NCBI GenBank assembly: GCA_011522945.1
Contig: WTHY01000176.1
Span: forward strand, 1 to 5,974
Direction of reading: 5' to 3'
Length of the DNA: 5,974 nucleotides
Origin: Alphaproteobacteria bacterium
Lineage (GTDB): Bacteria > Pseudomonadota > Alphaproteobacteria > Puniceispirillales > Puniceispirillaceae
Both the position numbers and the translations under genes were made by a program. Numbering within the stretch: the stretch's first letter is position 1; every line of letters starts with the position of its first letter. Positions 3,749 to 5,974 of the stretch are shown one piece after another. The notes below the pieces were generated by a model. The model did no database searches, was not told the DNA's origin, and was given only the letters and a program-made list of their open reading frames with translations.

Positions 3749-5974
3749 TGCGTGCTGTTATTGATGCCTGTTTTTCCCGACCTGGCGCAGTCATTCTTAC
3801 ATTATTGCTGATTTTTGGGATTGGTTTCAACGCAATCCAGATGATTCCAAAAGAAGCGAATCCAGATGTTGAAATACCGATTGCCTATGTTTCGGTCGGC
3901 TATCAGGGCATATCACCTGAAGATGCTGAAAAGCTGTTATTGAAGCCGCTCGAAAAGCATTTGCGCACTGTGGCTGGTCTTGATCAGATGACAGGTGTGG
4001 CGGCTGAAGGCTATGCCTCTGTGACGTTAGAGTTCAATGCTGGTGAGGATATTGATCTTGTTCTCGATGATGTTCGTGAAGCTGTAGATGATGCAGAAGC
4101 TGACCTGCCAGATAGTGCTGATGAGCCTGTTGTAAACGAGATTTCCCTCGCGCTATTTCCTGTAATGACAGCCGCTATTTATGGCCCTGTCGGTGAGCAG
4201 GTGTTAGTAGATGCAGCGCGTGACCTGAAAGATAGCATTGAATCACTTCCAGGGGTTCTGGAAGTGGAAATTGGCGGCGATAGGGAAGAACAGGTTGAGA
4301 TTCTTATTGATGCGAGTGCTTTAGAATCCTATGGGCTTGATCCCAACACAGTTATTGGCCTTGTGGCTGCAAATAACCAGCTTGTGACAGCTGGCGCTAT
4401 TGAAACAGATGGCGGCCGGATGCTTGTGAAAGTGCCTGGTGTAGTGGAATCTTTAAATGAATTAACCCAGATGCCTGTAAAAGTGGCGAATGGTCGAACC
4501 ATCAAATTTGAAGATATTGCCGTTATTAGACGGACCTTTAAAGAGGCAGAAGGCTGGAGCCGGGTAAATGGTGAGCGATCTGTTGTACTAGATGTCAAAA
4601 AGCGTGTTGGCGCCAATGTTATTGAGGTGGTGACGGCCGCACGCGAGGTCATTGATGCGCATGTGGCAGATATTCCAGGCGGCGTTGAAGTTAGCTATCT
4701 TTATGATGATTCCAAAACCGTCCGCACACTTCTTAGTGATTTGGGAAATAATGTAACTGCTGCCATCGTCATTGTTATGGTTGTGGTTGTTGCCGCCCTT
4801 GGGTTACGAAATGCAACATTGGTTGGCCTTGCTATACCAGCCAGCTTCCTGTTAGGGATTTCAGTCCTCTATAATTTTGGCGTAACGATGAATATCGTCG
4901 TGCTGTTCTCACTTATTCTGGTGGCAGGCATGCTTGTTGATGGTGTGATCGTCACAACTGAGCTTGCAGACCGGCGCCTTGCGCAAGGCGCAAGCCGGAA
5001 GCAGGCTTACCGCGATGGTGCTGTGCGGATGGCATGGCCAATTATTGCCTCCACTGTGACAACATTAATGGTTTTTTTACCACTGCTCTTCTGGCCGGGT
5101 ATTGTTGGCGGCTTTATGAAATATCTGCCAATCACAGTGATGTGTGTGCTTGCAGCCTCACTTTTGATGGCGTTGATTTTTGTGCCTATTGTGGGCGGCA
5201 TTATTGGTAAAAAACAGGTAAAATTGCACCAAAGGCCAAAAGCAGCGCCGCGGATTTATCGATTCATCCTAAAACAAGCTGTGAAGTTTCCACTTCTTGT
5301 GGTGGTTGCCGTAGCTGGCTTTATGGGCTTCTCCTTTAATTTATATATTTCTGGCGGCTATGGGGTTAGTTTCTTTCCCGATATTGAGCCGGAACAAGCT
5401 ATGGTTCGCGTGCTTGCACGCGGGGACCTGTCAGCAAGCGAGAGAGATGCACTCGTCAGAACAGCAGAAGAAAATCTAGGCAGTTTGGACGGTGTTGCTG
5501 CAAATTATGCAAAGTCAGGCCCACCGTCAGGCGAGGATGCAAAAGATTCTATCGGCTTCATTCGGACTGTGTTCACAGATTGGTCAACACGCGAAAAAGC
5601 ATCACGCATTATCGATGAGATGCGTAGCCGTCTAAATGGTATTGCCGGCGCACAAATTAATGTTCAGATTCAGCAAGACGGCCCTGGCGGTGGTGCGCCA
5701 ATTAATATCGAGCTGCTTGGAGATGACCTTGAGTCTCTTGCAAAGGCAGTAGGAGATGTTCGGGCGCGCATGGGTGAGATTGGCGGCTTTGTTGATATTT
5801 CTGATTCACGCGCTTTACCTGGCACTGAATGGATCATTGAAATTGATAGAAGTGCAGCAAGTCGGCATGGCGTTTCTGTTGGCGCCATGGGGAATATGAT
5901 CAAGATGCTGACCACTGGTGTTGAGGTATCAGACTACCGTCCTGACGATAGCGACGATGAGCTTGATATTGTGC
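3748..5974 (+). CDS. RND superfamily efflux permease (AcrB/HAE-like), 3' end cut by the window
   Basis: The frame is open from ATG 3748 to the window end, giving 742 residues of a family usually about 1,000-1,050 long. RND permeases are trimeric inner-membrane proton antiporters that export compounds through the adaptor encoded just upstream. Visible are TM1 (about 13-31), the first large periplasmic loop opening with IPKEANPDVEIP, and TM2-TM6 (about 336-356, 362-384, 386-408, 431-449, 459-483). A cytoplasmic linker, TM7 (about 515-535) and most of the second periplasmic loop, from GVSFFPDIEPEQ onward, follow. TM4 reads GMLVDGVIV, with Asp398 followed by Gly399 where AcrB has Asp407-Asp408. 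The WPIIAST and FWPGIVG motifs of TM5 (430-454) are present. A GAGG ribosome site at 3737-3740 lies 7 nt before the start, and the TAATG overlap couples it to the adaptor. The proton-relay residues of TM10 lie outside the window. The substrate is unknown; the sequence resembles drug/hydrophobe-type rather than CzcA-type heavy-metal pumps. Confidence 0.94.
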   Translation, partial: MRAVIDACFSRPGAVILTLLLIFGIGFNAIQMIPKEANPDVEIPIAYVSVGYQGISPEDAEKLLLKPLEKHLRTVAGLDQMTGVAAEGYASVTLEFNAGEDIDLVLDDVREAVDDAEADLPDSADEPVVNEISLALFPVMTAAIYGPVGEQVLVDAARDLKDSIESLPGVLEVEIGGDREEQVEILIDASALESYGLDPNTVIGLVAANNQLVTAGAIETDGGRMLVKVPGVVESLNELTQMPVKVANGRTIKFEDIAVIRRTFKEAEGWSRVNGERSVVLDVKKRVGANVIEVVTAAREVIDAHVADIPGGVEVSYLYDDSKTVRTLLSDLGNNVTAAIVIVMVVVVAALGLRNATLVGLAIPASFLLGISVLYNFGVTMNIVVLFSLILVAGMLVDGVIVTTELADRRLAQGASRKQAYRDGAVRMAWPIIASTVTTLMVFLPLLFWPGIVGGFMKYLPITVMCVLAASLLMALIFVPIVGGIIGKKQVKLHQRPKAAPRIYRFILKQAVKFPLLVVVAVAGFMGFSFNLYISGGYGVSFFPDIEPEQAMVRVLARGDLSASERDALVRTAEENLGSLDGVAANYAKSGPPSGEDAKDSIGFIRTVFTDWSTREKASRIIDEMRSRLNGIAGAQINVQIQQDGPGGGAPINIELLGDDLESLAKAVGDVRARMGEIGGFVDISDSRALPGTEWIIEIDRSAASRHGVSVGAMGNMIKMLTTGVEVSDYRPDDSDDELDIV

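Noticed and set aside
4329..5915. Antisense open frames within the RND permease
   Set aside because: They are shadows of a continuous RND coding frame with clear transmembrane motifs.

Overview
The window looks like a piece of an alphaproteobacterial chromosome. It has moderate, somewhat AT-leaning base composition, short intergenic gaps and a CbtA/CbtB pair of proteobacterial type. A marine lineage is a guess; nothing in the window fixes the genus. There are six protein genes (two cut by the window edges), all intact where visible, and one regulatory intergenic region of about 545 bp. No transposon, CRISPR array, tRNA or rRNA was seen.

Left part (1-626, + strand): the C-terminal third of cobS (last steps of cobalamin assembly), followed after 3 nt by a DUF1636-type cysteine-rich protein, probably in the same operon. 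Middle part (623-2105, - strand): a three-gene set read leftwards, cbtB, cbtA and a histidine-rich membrane-anchored protein. CbtB and CbtA form a proposed cobalt transporter, so both halves serve vitamin B12 metabolism: one supplies the metal and the other finishes the corrinoid. The two operons converge, and their stop codons interlock in a single TTAA. cbtB (56 codons) is easily missed because of its size, but its C-terminal His/Cys signature is clear.

Intergenic region (2106-2650): this separates the divergent cbtB operon and an efflux operon. It holds a weak cbtB promoter candidate with nearby inverted repeats, a compact 85-nt segment able to form a + strand terminator or a competing long-range stem, a perfect 16-bp AT-rich palindrome directly after a TTGACT, and a good sigma-70-like promoter (TTGTAA-N17-TATAAA). 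No cobalamin riboswitch could be recognised by eye.

Right part (2651-5974, + strand): an RND efflux operon with a periplasmic adaptor (membrane fusion protein) overlapping by 1 nt the start of a large RND inner-membrane permease, which runs off the window end. The permease carries Asp-Gly rather than Asp-Asp in its fourth transmembrane helix. Its substrate cannot be read from the sequence.

The most interesting items are the terminator/alternative-stem element at 2257-2341, which has no gene upstream to terminate, and the histidine-rich third member of the cbtBA operon.
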